64,000 bases of DNA from JBCFAY01 sp038562375 (GTDB lineage: Bacteria; Bacillota; Clostridia; Christensenellales; CAG-138), in assembly GCA_038562375.1 (NCBI GenBank), contig JBCFAY010000015.1, positions 1 to 64,000 of the forward strand. The letters run 5' to 3'. The notes under the pieces are model-generated. The model searched no databases, was not told where the DNA came from, and saw nothing but the letters and a program-made list of their open reading frames with translations. Shown here in pieces: positions 17,731 through 26,557 of this stretch (positions within the stretch are counted from its first letter, which is position 1; the number at the start of each line of letters is the position of its first letter). The position numbers and the translations under genes are program-made.

Positions 17731-19239
17731 ATGAAAAAGTTAAAATGGTGGCAAGCGGTGCTGATCATACTTGCCGCCGTGCTGCTCATCGTTGTTGGGC
17801 GATATGTCTATGTGATGTTTATCGATCCGCTCAGCGCGTTCGAACCTCCGGCGCAAACCGAAAGTCCGACCGCTTCTCCTCCCTTGCCGGGCGAGCCGAC
17901 GCCGCTGCCCACGCCTACGCTTTCGCCGGAGGAGGCGCTTCTTTCCGCGGCGGATCTCGAGTTTATGAAAAACAAGGTCAACATCCTCATGCTCGGCTGG
18001 GACGAAAGCCCCGAGCGCACCGAGGATGAGGACAGCGAGCTGTACCGGGATGAAAACAACAACTTCCGCTCGGATGTTTTAATGCTGCTCACGATCGATT
18101 TTGAACAGCACACCGCCAAGCTCATCTCGATCCCGCGCGACACGCTCGCGCCGATCTACAACACCAAGGGTCACTGGAAGATCAACGCGGCGTTCGCCCT
18201 GGGCGGCTCCGCCAAGGGCAACGGCTTCGAGTATGCGATCAACACCGTGAGCAGCCTCTTGGGCGGCATCCCGATCAACTACTACGCGGGCGTGAATATG
18301 ACGGGGATCAAGGCCGTCGTCGACGCGATGGGCGGCGTGGATTACGATGTGGATCAGCGCATTGTGCTCAACGGCCGCGTGCTGGAAACGGGATATCAGC
18401 ATTTGAACGGGCAGCAGGTGCTCGACTATTGCCGCGCGCGCAAGGGCATCAGCACGGACGTGGGCCGCACGGACCGCCAGCAGCGGATACTGTTCGCGAT
18501 ATTCGAGCAGCTCAAGTCAAAGAACCAGCTCGTGAACCTTCCAAAGATATTCACGAGCGTGCAGGGCTACATCAATACGAACCTCAACCTGGAGCAGATC
18601 GCCGCCCTGTCGGTGTTCGCGCTCGATCTTAAGAGCGAGAATCTGACCCGCGCGACGCTCGATGGAGAGTACATCACCAAGACGGCGTATTCGAACGGAT
18701 CGTTCTACGTGCTCCATAACGACGAGCTCGTGGAGCTTGTGAAGGATACGTTCGGCATAACGATCAAACCGGATATCCGCTACGATGCGGCCTACGTCAA
18801 GGCGCAGAAGGCCGCCAAGGAGGCGGGCGCCTATACCGATGCGGCCGATTACGTCGCGTCGCTGGCATCTCCTCTGCTGCAGACGATTCCCGGGCTTTCG
18901 GAATCGTATCACAGCCTCGTGGGCGCGCGCGATAAATGCCTGTCGCTGATCGACCTGGACGACGCGGATTCCCCGAAGCAGCTATCGGTGAAGAAGATCG
19001 AGGCGGCACAGGAGAAGCTGCGCTTGGCGCTGGTCGACACGCTCACGCTGCTAGGCAAGACAAAAGCGGATTTTTCGACCTCCAGCACAAGGAAACTCCT
19101 GCCCGCGGACGTAATTTCCGATCTCCCGGCCGCCTCGCCGATCGCGACGCCCGTTCCCACCGGCGGCGGGCTTGAGCCGATCATACCCACGCCGAGCCCG
19201 GAGGCGGGCGGAACCGTGGATCCCGAGGCGATCGGCTGA
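17731..19239 (+). CDS. LytR-CpsA-Psr (LCP) family wall-polymer transferase
   Basis: A 502-residue membrane-anchored extracellular enzyme. Start at 17731 with AGAAGGG upstream. TM helix ~7-29, then a Pro/Thr-rich stalk. LCP domain ~85-300: KVNILMLGWDE, RSDVLMLLTID, the pyrophosphate-binding ISIPRDTL, GGVDYDV, and QVLDYCRARKG with GRTDRQQRIL. LCP proteins move teichoic acid or capsule polymers from undecaprenyl pyrophosphate onto peptidoglycan. The C-terminal ~190 residues form a helical region and a Pro/Thr tail unlike the classic domain. The DUF368 lipid-carrier translocase is the convergent neighbour. Confidence 0.92.
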   Translation: MKKLKWWQAVLIILAAVLLIVVGRYVYVMFIDPLSAFEPPAQTESPTASPPLPGEPTPLPTPTLSPEEALLSAADLEFMKNKVNILMLGWDESPERTEDEDSELYRDENNNFRSDVLMLLTIDFEQHTAKLISIPRDTLAPIYNTKGHWKINAAFALGGSAKGNGFEYAINTVSSLLGGIPINYYAGVNMTGIKAVVDAMGGVDYDVDQRIVLNGRVLETGYQHLNGQQVLDYCRARKGISTDVGRTDRQQRILFAIFEQLKSKNQLVNLPKIFTSVQGYINTNLNLEQIAALSVFALDLKSENLTRATLDGEYITKTAYSNGSFYVLHNDELVELVKDTFGITIKPDIRYDAAYVKAQKAAKEAGAYTDAADYVASLASPLLQTIPGLSESYHSLVGARDKCLSLIDLDDADSPKQLSVKKIEAAQEKLRLALVDTLTLLGKTKADFSTSSTRKLLPADVISDLPAASPIATPVPTGGGLEPIIPTPSPEAGGTVDPEAIG

Positions 19240-19317
19240 AGCTTGCGTTTTTACAAAACGCGAAACGGCGCCCGAAGGGCAATTTCTCATCAAATCCACA
19301 AGCGATGCGGCATGCAA

Positions 19318-19351
19318 AACGGCGGCTTCCGGTGTTCCGGAAGCCGCCGTT
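19318..19351 (-). terminator. Terminator between the LCP gene and the DUF368 gene
   Basis: A perfect 15-bp stem (AACGGCGGCTTCCGG and complement) with a 4-base loop. On the minus strand it is followed by TTTTG, so it mainly ends the DUF368 gene. It can stop both convergent transcripts. Confidence 0.8.
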
Positions 19352-19372
19352 AATGCGTGAAGTAAAGTCGGT

Positions 19373-20191
19373 TCAGACCTTGGACATCGCCTTTTCGATC
19401 GCAAATGTCGCCAAACAGCCGCCGACGAGCAGCAGCGGGCAGGTCAGCCAGTTGATGCCGGCGGGTAAGCCGGGGAAGATCAGCGCGACGCTTGAGCAGA
19501 GGAATCCCAAAACGGCGAAATACACCGCATGCGGGTATCGGATGAACGCCGCGCGCACCGAGCGGATCAAAAGCAGCGCGACGACCACGACGCCTACGCC
19601 GGTACAGGCGAGCATCGGGATGTTGAAGGCGTTGAGCGCGGCGAGCATCTCGTCAAACAGCCCGAGATAGATCAAAAGGAAAGAGGTGCTGATGCCGGGG
19701 ATTACGGTTCCGACGGCGATGATGCCGCCGCAGAGCGCGGCCGTGTAGCCGTTTAAGGGCAGGTCGATGCCGCCCGTGAGGTTCTTAATCAGGGAAAGCG
19801 CGAATATGACCAGAGCGCCGACGAGCGTCGCGATCAGATACTTCGGCTTAAAGCCGCTCTCTTTGACGCCTTCTTTCCACAGCGAGGGCGCCCCGCCGAG
19901 GACCAGTCCCATGAACAGATACAGGATCGGCAGGCGAAAATGGCTCAGGAGCACGCCGAGCACCTGCCCGGCCGCGAGCAATCCAACCACGCCGCCGATG
20001 CCGATCGGCAGCAAAAACAGAAAATTCGCCGATGGAGCGCGGAAAAAGCTGTAGATCGCATCCAGCATCCGCCGGTATAAGCCCATCGAAACGGCGAGTA
20101 TGCCGCCGCTCACGCCCGGCAATATCGCTCCGATGCCGATCACGAGGCCCGCGAGCGCTTTTTCCCAAAATGTCTTTGTAGTTTGCTTCAT
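19373..20191 (-). CDS. DUF368 undecaprenyl-phosphate translocase (UptA/PopT-like)
   Basis: A 272-residue protein with about eight or nine helices. The family signature ILPGVSGG is at residues ~22-29 and its inverted counterpart VIPGISTS lies mid-protein, so the two halves form an inverted repeat. DUF368 proteins are reported to return undecaprenyl phosphate across the membrane for reuse in wall synthesis. This fits the neighbouring LCP gene, whose reaction releases that carrier. The start at 20191 gives the usual short N-terminus. It has no ribosome site, and the -10 box ends only 7 bases before it (see findings). Confidence 0.9.
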   Translation of the reverse strand: MKQTTKTFWEKALAGLVIGIGAILPGVSGGILAVSMGLYRRMLDAIYSFFRAPSANFLFLLPIGIGGVVGLLAAGQVLGVLLSHFRLPILYLFMGLVLGGAPSLWKEGVKESGFKPKYLIATLVGALVIFALSLIKNLTGGIDLPLNGYTAALCGGIIAVGTVIPGISTSFLLIYLGLFDEMLAALNAFNIPMLACTGVGVVVVALLLIRSVRAAFIRYPHAVYFAVLGFLCSSVALIFPGLPAGINWLTCPLLLVGGCLATFAIEKAMSKV

Positions 20192-20198
20192 AGGTATC

Positions 20199-20227
20199 AT
20201 TATAGAGCTTGCAATCGGGTCGCGCAA
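20199..20227 (-). promoter_or_regulatory. Promoter of the DUF368 gene, apparently leaderless
   Basis: On the minus strand TTGCGC, 17 bp, TATAAT, then GATACCT and the ATG. The expected start site falls on or next to the start codon. Confidence 0.6.
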
Positions 20228-20269
20228 GTTAACGTTCGATTAATATCGGACGAAGTGCGCTTCATGCAA

Positions 20270-20291
20270 AAGGGACCACAACGGTCCCCTT
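20270..20291 (+). terminator. Short hairpin between two divergent promoters
   Basis: AAGGGACC pairs with GGTCCCCTT around ACAAC, with a small bulge. It sits upstream of the tyrS promoter, so it is not a tyrS attenuator. Its purpose is unclear. Confidence 0.35.
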
Positions 20292-20327
20292 ATGCCGCAA
20301 AAGGGCCGCAGGCAAGCCAATGCGCGG

Positions 20328-20356
20328 TTGAAAAAGGCATCCGTATCTGCTATGCT
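20328..20356 (+). promoter_or_regulatory. Promoter of tyrS
   Basis: TTGAAA, a 17-bp spacer and TATGCT. The leader to the start codon is only about 85 bases, too short for a standard T-box. Confidence 0.65.
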
Positions 20357-20449
20357 ATAAAAATGGACTATGAGGCATAAGGCAAGGAATCGGATCCTGT
20401 ACGGAAGCCCGATTCGCTTTGTCTTAGAAACAGGAGCGAAACAGGGTTT

Positions 20450-21676
20450 ATGCGAAACGCGTATGATGTTCTGGAGGAGCGCGGCTTTCTCAGGCAGTGT
20501 TCACACCCGGAAGAGCTCAGGGAGCTCATGGGAAAGGAACGGCTCACCTTTTACATCGGATTTGATCCGACGGCGGATAGCCTGCATGTGGGCCACTATG
20601 TGGCGCTGATGACGATGGCGCATATGCAGCGCGCCGGGCATCGCCCCATCGCCCTGTTGGGCGGCGGTACGGCGATGATCGGCGACCCGTCCGGCAAGGC
20701 GGATATGCGGCGCATGCTGACGATCGAGGAGCTCGATCACAACGCCGCGCGCTTTAAGGCGCAGATGTCGCGCCTGATCGATTTTTCGGACGATAAGGCG
20801 ATCGTCGTCAACAACGCGGAATGGCTTCGGAGCCTGAATTTTTTGGATTTCATGCGCGACATCGGCGTGTATTTCTCCGTCAACCGTATGCTCGCCGCCG
20901 AATGCTATAAAATGCGCCTGGAAACGGGCCTGACGTTTTTTGAGATGGGCTATATGCTCATGCAGAGCTATGACTTCCTCGAGCTGAACCGCCGCTACGG
21001 CTGCGTAATGCAGATGGGCGGCGACGATCAGTGGAGCAACATCCTAAGCGGCGCGGACCTCATCCGCCGCAAGGAGCAGCGTCCCGCCTACGCGCTGACG
21101 ACCACGCTTTTGACCACGTCCGACGGCAAGAAGATGGGCAAGACCGAGAAGGGCGCGGTGTGGCTCGACAAGGAAAAGTGCAGCGTATACGATTTCTATC
21201 AGTATTGGCGCAACGTCGACGACGCGGACGTCGAGAAATGCCTCTCGCTTTTGACCTTCCTGCCGATGGATCAGGTTCGGGACCTCTGCAAAACCAAGGG
21301 CTCCGAGATCAACGAGGCGAAGCGAATTTTGGCGTTTACCCTGACCGAGCAGGTTCATGGGACCGAAGAGGCCGAGCAGGCGCAACAGGCGGCACAAGCG
21401 CTCTTCGGCGGCGGCGGCAGCCTTGAGAACATGCCGACCATACGCCTGGATAGCGCGCTGATCGAACAGACCGGCCTTCGGATCACGGATCTTCTCGTGC
21501 TTGGGAACCTCTGTAAGTCCAAGTCCGACGCGCGGCGGATGATCGAGTCCGGCGCGGTGTTCGTCGACGACGTTAAGATTGAGGACGTCCACGCCGAGCT
21601 CAAGCCGGAAGCGCTGGAGTCGGGCGCGGTCCTTCGCAAGGGCAAAAAAGGCTATTGCCGGGTATTGCTCGCGTGA
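20450..21676 (+). CDS. tyrS: Tyrosyl-tRNA synthetase
   Basis: A 408-residue class I synthetase, full length. It has the HIGH-type motif HVGH (residues 46-49), the tyrosine pocket (GGDDQWSNILSGADLI) and KMSKS-type KKMGKTEKG (about 227). The C-terminal S4 RNA-binding domain (~345-405) includes DLLVLGNLCKSKSDARRMI. It charges tRNA-Tyr. The stop overlaps the GTG start of the next gene by four bases. Many Firmicutes control tyrS by a T-box; I find none here. Confidence 0.97.
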   Translation: MRNAYDVLEERGFLRQCSHPEELRELMGKERLTFYIGFDPTADSLHVGHYVALMTMAHMQRAGHRPIALLGGGTAMIGDPSGKADMRRMLTIEELDHNAARFKAQMSRLIDFSDDKAIVVNNAEWLRSLNFLDFMRDIGVYFSVNRMLAAECYKMRLETGLTFFEMGYMLMQSYDFLELNRRYGCVMQMGGDDQWSNILSGADLIRRKEQRPAYALTTTLLTTSDGKKMGKTEKGAVWLDKEKCSVYDFYQYWRNVDDADVEKCLSLLTFLPMDQVRDLCKTKGSEINEAKRILAFTLTEQVHGTEEAEQAQQAAQALFGGGGSLENMPTIRLDSALIEQTGLRITDLLVLGNLCKSKSDARRMIESGAVFVDDVKIEDVHAELKPEALESGAVLRKGKKGYCRVLLA

Positions 21677-22296
21677 GAGCGTACAAAACGGTGCACGAGA
21701 GCGCGAAGATCGAGCTCGTGATACAAAAGTCCCGCTTTATCGGCCACTGCATGCCGGCGGCGGATGAGGAAACGGTGCAGGAGCACCTTGGACTCGCGCG
21801 CAAGCAATACTATGATGCTTCCCACAACGTGTACGCCTACTCGCTCGGCGAACTGGGCGGCATCGCGCGCTACAGCGACGACGGGGAACCGGGCGGTACG
21901 GCCGGGCTTCCGGTGCTCGAGGTCATCCGGCAAAAAGGCGTAACGGACACGCTCGTGATCGCCACGCGCTATTTCGGGGGAGTGCTCCTCGGAGCGGGAG
22001 GGCTCGTCCGCGCATACGCCAAGGCGGCGTCGCTGGCCGTCGAGGCGGCGGGGATCGTTCGCCTTGAGCCGGGCTGGGAAATCCGGCTGACGGTCGATTA
22101 TCCGCTCTACGGCGCTCTCGAGCCGCTCGCCCGCGAATACGCCGCCGATGTGCAAAGCGAGTTTTCGGACAGGATCACCATGCGCCTGAAACTTCTCAGG
22201 GACAGGCTCGAACCGTTTTTCGCCAGGGTCAGCGACCTGACCTGCGGTCGCGTTCAGCCGGAGATCCTCGGGGAGTGCATCATCCGCATCAGATAG
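21673..22296 (+). CDS. yigZ: YigZ/IMPACT family protein
   Basis: A 207-residue protein. I choose GTG at 21673, where GTGA overlaps the tyrS stop. TTG codons further upstream would also be in frame. The UPF0029 N-terminal domain shows KSRFIGHCMPAADEE, NVYAYSLG, SDDGEPGGTAG and ATRYFGGVLLGAGGLVRAY. A DUF1949 C-terminal domain follows. YigZ/IMPACT proteins have no firmly settled bacterial role. Coupling to tyrS suggests housekeeping expression. Confidence 0.92.
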   Translation: MRAYKTVHESAKIELVIQKSRFIGHCMPAADEETVQEHLGLARKQYYDASHNVYAYSLGELGGIARYSDDGEPGGTAGLPVLEVIRQKGVTDTLVIATRYFGGVLLGAGGLVRAYAKAASLAVEAAGIVRLEPGWEIRLTVDYPLYGALEPLAREYAADVQSEFSDRITMRLKLLRDRLEPFFARVSDLTCGRVQPEILGECIIRIR

Positions 22297-22318
22297 ATTA
22301 TATGTTGGAGGAATGATT

Positions 22319-23392
22319 ATGCAGATCAAGGTAAATCGGGTCGCCCAGGGTAAAGCGAAGCCCGCGGACGAAAGTAAACTGGGTTTCGGCAAGCTCTTTA
22401 CCGACCATATGTTCATCGTCGAATACGAGGAGGGCAAGGGCTGGTACAATCCGCGCATCGAGCCGTATCATGCGCTCGCGCTCGACCCCGCCTCGACGGT
22501 CCTTCATTACGGCCAGGAGATTTTCGAAGGGCTTAAGGCCTACCGCGCGAAGGACGGACGCATATTGATGTTCCGCGCGAAGGACAACTGCATCCGCCTG
22601 AACCGCTCCGCCGAGCGCATGCGTATGCCCCAGATCGACGTCGACTTCAACATGAAGGCGATGCAGATGCTCGTGGACGTCGAGCGCGACTGGGTGCCGC
22701 ACAGCGAGGGTACGTCGCTCTACATCCGCCCGACGATGATCGCGAACGATGTGGGCCTTGGCGTGCACGCGGCGCACAACTATATCTATTACATCATCTG
22801 CGCGCCTTCGGGAGCGTATTATCCCGAGGGACTCGCGCCGATCAAGATCCGCGTGGAGGATCGCTACGTGCGCGCGGTCGAAGGCGGCACGGGCGAGGCC
22901 AAGACCGGCGGCAACTATGCCGCGTCGATCAAGGCGGCGGATGAGGCGTCGGCCGAGGGCTATGCCCAGGTGCTCTGGCTCGACGGAGCGGAGCGCAAAT
23001 ACATCGAGGAAGTCGGCGCGATGAACATGATGTTCATCATCGGCGATACGCTCGTTACCGCCGCGCTGCACGGCAGCATTCTGCCGGGCATCACGCGCGC
23101 GTCGATCCTCACGCTTGCGCGCGAGATGGGGCTCAAGGTCGAGGAGCGCAAGCTTTCCATCGACGAGCTGATGGCTGCGGCGCGGGACGGCGGCTTGAAG
23201 GAAGCGTTCGGAACGGGCACGGCGGCGGTCGTGTCGCCGGTCGGACACCTGACCTATCGCGGCGAAACGGTCCCCGTGCAGGATTCCGGCATCGGGCCGA
23301 TCACGATGAAGTTCTACAACATGCTTACTGCGATCCAATGGGGCAGCGAGCCAGATACCCACGGCTGGGTAAGCGAAGTGCCGAAGTTCTGA
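22319..23392 (+). CDS. ilvE: Branched-chain amino acid aminotransferase
   Basis: A 357-residue fold-type IV PLP enzyme of the longer BCAT group. Start at 22319, 6 bases after GGAGGA; the ATG two codons earlier abuts that site. LHYGQEIFEGLKAYR, the PLP lysine in GGNYAASIKAADEA (~200), QVLWLDG, IEEVGAMNMMF and the phosphate-binding LPGITRASIL are diagnostic. It makes or degrades leucine, isoleucine and valine. It forms a run with tyrS and yigZ upstream and the surface protein downstream. Confidence 0.95.
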   Translation: MQIKVNRVAQGKAKPADESKLGFGKLFTDHMFIVEYEEGKGWYNPRIEPYHALALDPASTVLHYGQEIFEGLKAYRAKDGRILMFRAKDNCIRLNRSAERMRMPQIDVDFNMKAMQMLVDVERDWVPHSEGTSLYIRPTMIANDVGLGVHAAHNYIYYIICAPSGAYYPEGLAPIKIRVEDRYVRAVEGGTGEAKTGGNYAASIKAADEASAEGYAQVLWLDGAERKYIEEVGAMNMMFIIGDTLVTAALHGSILPGITRASILTLAREMGLKVEERKLSIDELMAAARDGGLKEAFGTGTAAVVSPVGHLTYRGETVPVQDSGIGPITMKFYNMLTAIQWGSEPDTHGWVSEVPKF

Positions 23393-23426
23393 CTTTGGGA
23401 CGCAGTAAGCGACAGAGGAACAGGGA

Positions 23427-25325
23427 ATGAAACGTAGATTAGCCGTACTGACGATCGCCGCGCTGATGCTGGCGGTATTGTGTCCCGCGGGCGCGCTCGC
23501 GGCGACGTTTACCATCGGCACGGAACCCGCGCAGCTCGAGCAGGCGGGAACGGTAACGCTCAATATCACGGTGACCAACGACGGTTCCGCGCCGATGGAG
23601 AATATATTCATCGGGGGGCCGGGCGTCGCGTATTCCGCGGACGGCAAGGTCGTCCAGCCGGGCGAAAGCCTGTATTTCCCGCTCAAGGGACTGCAGATCT
23701 CCAAGGATCAGATCGGCAAGGAGCTCGTATACACCGTGACATGGCAGGAGAACGGCGAACTGAAGAGCCGCGATCTTTCCACCACGGTCCTCTTGGGCAA
23801 TCAGGTCGCGCTGGAGGCAAAGCGCACTGCGGACAAGACCCAGGCCCCGACGGGCGGGATCATCAAGCTCACCTACACGCTTAAAAACACCGGCAGCGTC
23901 CCGATCAAGAACATCTCGATCACGGACAAGGAAGTGCTGCGCGGCAAGAAGATCGCGAGCGATATCACGCTCGAGGGCGGCGCGCAGAAGGAAATCGTCT
24001 ACGAATACACGATGGGCGAGAAGACCATCGTCTCAAAGCCGGTCATTACCTACACCACGGATCAGTCGACGGAGGAAAAGACCTACTCCATCCCCGAGCT
24101 GTCGCTGGGCATGGTCAACGCGAAGCTCGTCTGGGAGGTTACCAAGGGCGCGACGACCGAGCAGGGCACCGAGTTCACCATCCTCGTGACCAACAACGGC
24201 AACCAGACCGTCAAGTCGATCCAGGTGATCGACGAGCTCGGCAACAAGGTGAACGAGTCCGTGTTCGCGCTCGCCATCGGCGAGAAGAAGACGCTCAAAT
24301 ACTCCGTGGCGGCCGACCAGAAGCGCGATGTGGTGTTTTCGATCTCGGGCGTCGACGCGACGGGCGAGCAGTACAGCGATAAATCGCAGGTCTATCCGGT
24401 GCGCTCGTACATCGATCCGAACCTGATGGATCTGAGCATCGCGACGGAGGTGGTCTCGCCGCTCAACAGCGCCGGTTCGATCTCCCTGCGCTTCACGCTC
24501 AACAACGCCGGCTCCGTCACGATGACCGAAGTGGTGCTATCCGAGGAAACGCTGGGCGAACTCGCGCGCTTGGATGCGATCGACCCGGGAACGCAAATCG
24601 TGGAGAAGACGCTCAACGTCGGAAGCCCGCGCCAGATGGTGTTCACGCTCTCGGCGCTCGATCCCTCCGGAAACCCGCACGAGTATATCGTTAAGCTCAA
24701 CGCGCTGCTTCCGAGCGCCGCGCCTTCTGTGACCGGCGCTCCGACGGACGGCGTCGAGACGATCGACGAACAGGCGAAGACCGTCGGCGCGCCGCTGACC
24801 GAAACGCTGAAAACCCTTGCGATCGTGATCGCGGTGCTCGCTGTGATCGCGGGCGTGGCGATGTACGTTTTGGGCGCGTCGGAGAAAAAGAACGCCGCCG
24901 CAAGGCGGCGCGGCACGGTCGAACTGGGCGTCGCTCCCGCCGCCGAGAGGCCTCAGAGGAGGCCGGTACAGCCGGATCAGCCGATGCGCACGGAAAGACC
25001 GGTTCCGCGCGCGCAGAGCGTTGTGCGCGCCGAGCCGCCAAGGCCGAAGCGCGTCCAGGATGCGCCGCAGCCCAGCCGGCCCATTGTGCCCAAAGAACCG
25101 TATCGCCCGTCCCGTTCGTACGGCGGCCCATCCGTGCCGACACCGCCGCAGCGGGAGCAGGATGACGTCCGCCGCGCCCCGGTTGCGCCCTCTAGGCTTC
25201 GGCCGCAGCAGCCGCAGCCGCAGCAGCCCAAGCAGCGCCCGGATCCCAAGCTGCCCGGCGAAGGGATGGGGTATTCCGACCGCAACCGCGTGCGCCGCGT
25301 GCGGCCTACGGACGACGATAAATAA
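23427..25325 (+). CDS. Membrane-anchored protein with CARDB/DUF11-like repeats and Pro/Arg-rich tail
   Basis: A 632-residue protein. It has a signal peptide (residues 1-26, ALAA cleavage region) and about four extracellular beta modules of ~100 residues. These start with LEQAGTVTLNITVTNDGSAP-like strands and contain LKNTGSVPIKNISI or VTNNGNQTVKSIQV, as in CARDB/DUF11 conserved-repeat proteins. One TM helix follows (~462-485). The tail of ~145 cytoplasmic residues is very rich in Pro, Arg and Gln. The tail after the TM makes it a membrane protein, not a sorted wall protein. Role unknown. RBS is weak (GAGGAACAGGG). Confidence 0.8.
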   Translation: MKRRLAVLTIAALMLAVLCPAGALAATFTIGTEPAQLEQAGTVTLNITVTNDGSAPMENIFIGGPGVAYSADGKVVQPGESLYFPLKGLQISKDQIGKELVYTVTWQENGELKSRDLSTTVLLGNQVALEAKRTADKTQAPTGGIIKLTYTLKNTGSVPIKNISITDKEVLRGKKIASDITLEGGAQKEIVYEYTMGEKTIVSKPVITYTTDQSTEEKTYSIPELSLGMVNAKLVWEVTKGATTEQGTEFTILVTNNGNQTVKSIQVIDELGNKVNESVFALAIGEKKTLKYSVAADQKRDVVFSISGVDATGEQYSDKSQVYPVRSYIDPNLMDLSIATEVVSPLNSAGSISLRFTLNNAGSVTMTEVVLSEETLGELARLDAIDPGTQIVEKTLNVGSPRQMVFTLSALDPSGNPHEYIVKLNALLPSAAPSVTGAPTDGVETIDEQAKTVGAPLTETLKTLAIVIAVLAVIAGVAMYVLGASEKKNAAARRRGTVELGVAPAAERPQRRPVQPDQPMRTERPVPRAQSVVRAEPPRPKRVQDAPQPSRPIVPKEPYRPSRSYGGPSVPTPPQREQDDVRRAPVAPSRLRPQQPQPQQPKQRPDPKLPGEGMGYSDRNRVRRVRPTDDDK

Positions 25326-25326
25326 T

Positions 25327-25355
25327 TCGCAAAAGTGGGAAACCCACTTTTGCGA
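25327..25355 (+). terminator. Terminator of the tyrS-ilvE-surface protein run
   Basis: A perfect 13-bp stem (TCGCAAAAGTGGG and complement) with an AAA loop, right after the stop codon. Confidence 0.75.
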
Positions 25356-25514
25356 GGTTCACCATGCATTTTCGGCCCTCAGTTCTCGCAACCGCTCAAA
25401 CTGTCGGGCCGAAAAGCACTTCAAGGTGTCATTTTGCACCGTACGTGCCGCTGCAAAATGACGGATTGGAAGCCTCTCTAATACTCTTAGGCTTTTTATG
25501 GTAGCGTTCATAGT
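25356..25514. repeat. Candidate intergenic repeat element with two inverted pairs
   Basis: CATTTTCGGCCC pairs imperfectly with GGGCCGAAAAG, and TCATTTTGCA pairs perfectly with TGCAAAATGA, in tandem. The minus strand has a 50-codon frame across it with no good ribosome site. The look is that of a dispersed intergenic element, but only one copy is in this window. Confidence 0.35.
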
Positions 25515-25541
25515 GAATCCCCCGGCAAAGCCGGGGGATTC
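25515..25541. terminator. Bidirectional terminator
   Basis: A perfect 12-bp stem (GAATCCCCCGGC and complement) with an AAA loop. It lies between the convergent surface protein gene and the AEC transporter gene. Confidence 0.7.
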
Positions 25542-25591
25542 GTTGTTATTTGTCATAAAACGGCTGCAAATTGGACCCGAAATCGATTCCT

Positions 25592-26536
25592 TTATCCCGG
25601 CAGCAGCCCGAGCGCGCTGAACGCGTAGATCCAAACGAACAGCGTCAGGATGCACAAAGCGGAGGTAAACACGACGATTTCTCCCGCAAGCGCGTCGTCG
25701 CCGCCGAACTCCTTGGCCATGGGAAAGGAACTCAGCGCGGTCGGCGCGGCGTAGATGATCATAAGAACGACGAGCGCGTGTTCGCGGATGCCCAGGAGAT
25801 AGGCGGGGATCAGGAAAACCAAAGGGACGATTACCAGCCGTGAGAGCACCGTGAAAACGAGCGTCCGCCGGTGCGCCTTCGCGGATTTGAACGAGAACGA
25901 CGCGCCGAGCAGCACAAAGCCGAGCGGCGCGGTGACGGAGCCGAGACTGTTTAACGGGGAAAACAGGATTTCGGGGAGCTTTAGCCCGACGAGCTTCAGC
26001 GCGATCGCCGCGAGTATGGAGAGGATCAGCGGGTTGCGGATCACGCCCAGCAGGATTGCCTTTGCGTTTGTGCTTTTGCCGTTAAAGCGCTCGAGCACGA
26101 TTACGGCAAAGCAGTTATAGAGCACCACGGTGACGGATATGAGCACAGCGACAAGGCCGAGCGACCCTTCGCCCAGCAGCGAGGCTGCGATGGGCACGCC
26201 GAATATGGCGGCGTTGCTGCGGAATATCCCCTGAATGATAACGCCGCGCTTGCAGTTTTCCGGTTCGAGGCAGGGGATGATGAACCAAAGCGCCGCGACC
26301 GAGATCACGACGCTCAGCGCGAGGTAGCCGATCACCAGCGGGTTTACGGCGGTGCTCCAGTCGCTTCCGTAGACGTTGCAAAAGAGCAGCGCGGGCAGGA
26401 ACAGGTAGGTGATGAGCTTGTTGAGCCTGGAGAGGGAGTGCTCGTCCACCATTCCGGCGCGCCGGACGATAAATCCCGCCGCCATCAGCATGAACAGCGG
26501 GGCGACGGCATTAAGCGCGATTTCAAAACTGTGCAT
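25592..26536 (-). CDS. AEC family transporter (auxin efflux carrier superfamily)
   Basis: A 314-residue protein with about ten helices in two five-helix halves. The AEC pattern includes LNKLITYLFLPALLFCNVYGSDW (helix 2 with Pro), FGVPIAASLLG mid-protein and LLGASFSFKSAKAHR. I choose ATG 26536; an in-frame TTG at 26548 is possible. Substrates of bacterial members are mostly organic acids or unknown. It is the last gene of the glycogen run, 21 bases after glgP. Confidence 0.87.
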   Translation of the reverse strand: MHSFEIALNAVAPLFMLMAAGFIVRRAGMVDEHSLSRLNKLITYLFLPALLFCNVYGSDWSTAVNPLVIGYLALSVVISVAALWFIIPCLEPENCKRGVIIQGIFRSNAAIFGVPIAASLLGEGSLGLVAVLISVTVVLYNCFAVIVLERFNGKSTNAKAILLGVIRNPLILSILAAIALKLVGLKLPEILFSPLNSLGSVTAPLGFVLLGASFSFKSAKAHRRTLVFTVLSRLVIVPLVFLIPAYLLGIREHALVVLMIIYAAPTALSSFPMAKEFGGDDALAGEIVVFTSALCILTLFVWIYAFSALGLLPG

Positions 26537-26557
26537 GGAGCCGTCCAAAGCCTCCCG

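Noticed and set aside
20228..20449. Possible T-box leader for tyrS
   Set aside because: The transcript starts near 20363, which leaves about 85 bases, and no GGGTGG-type T-box sequence is present.
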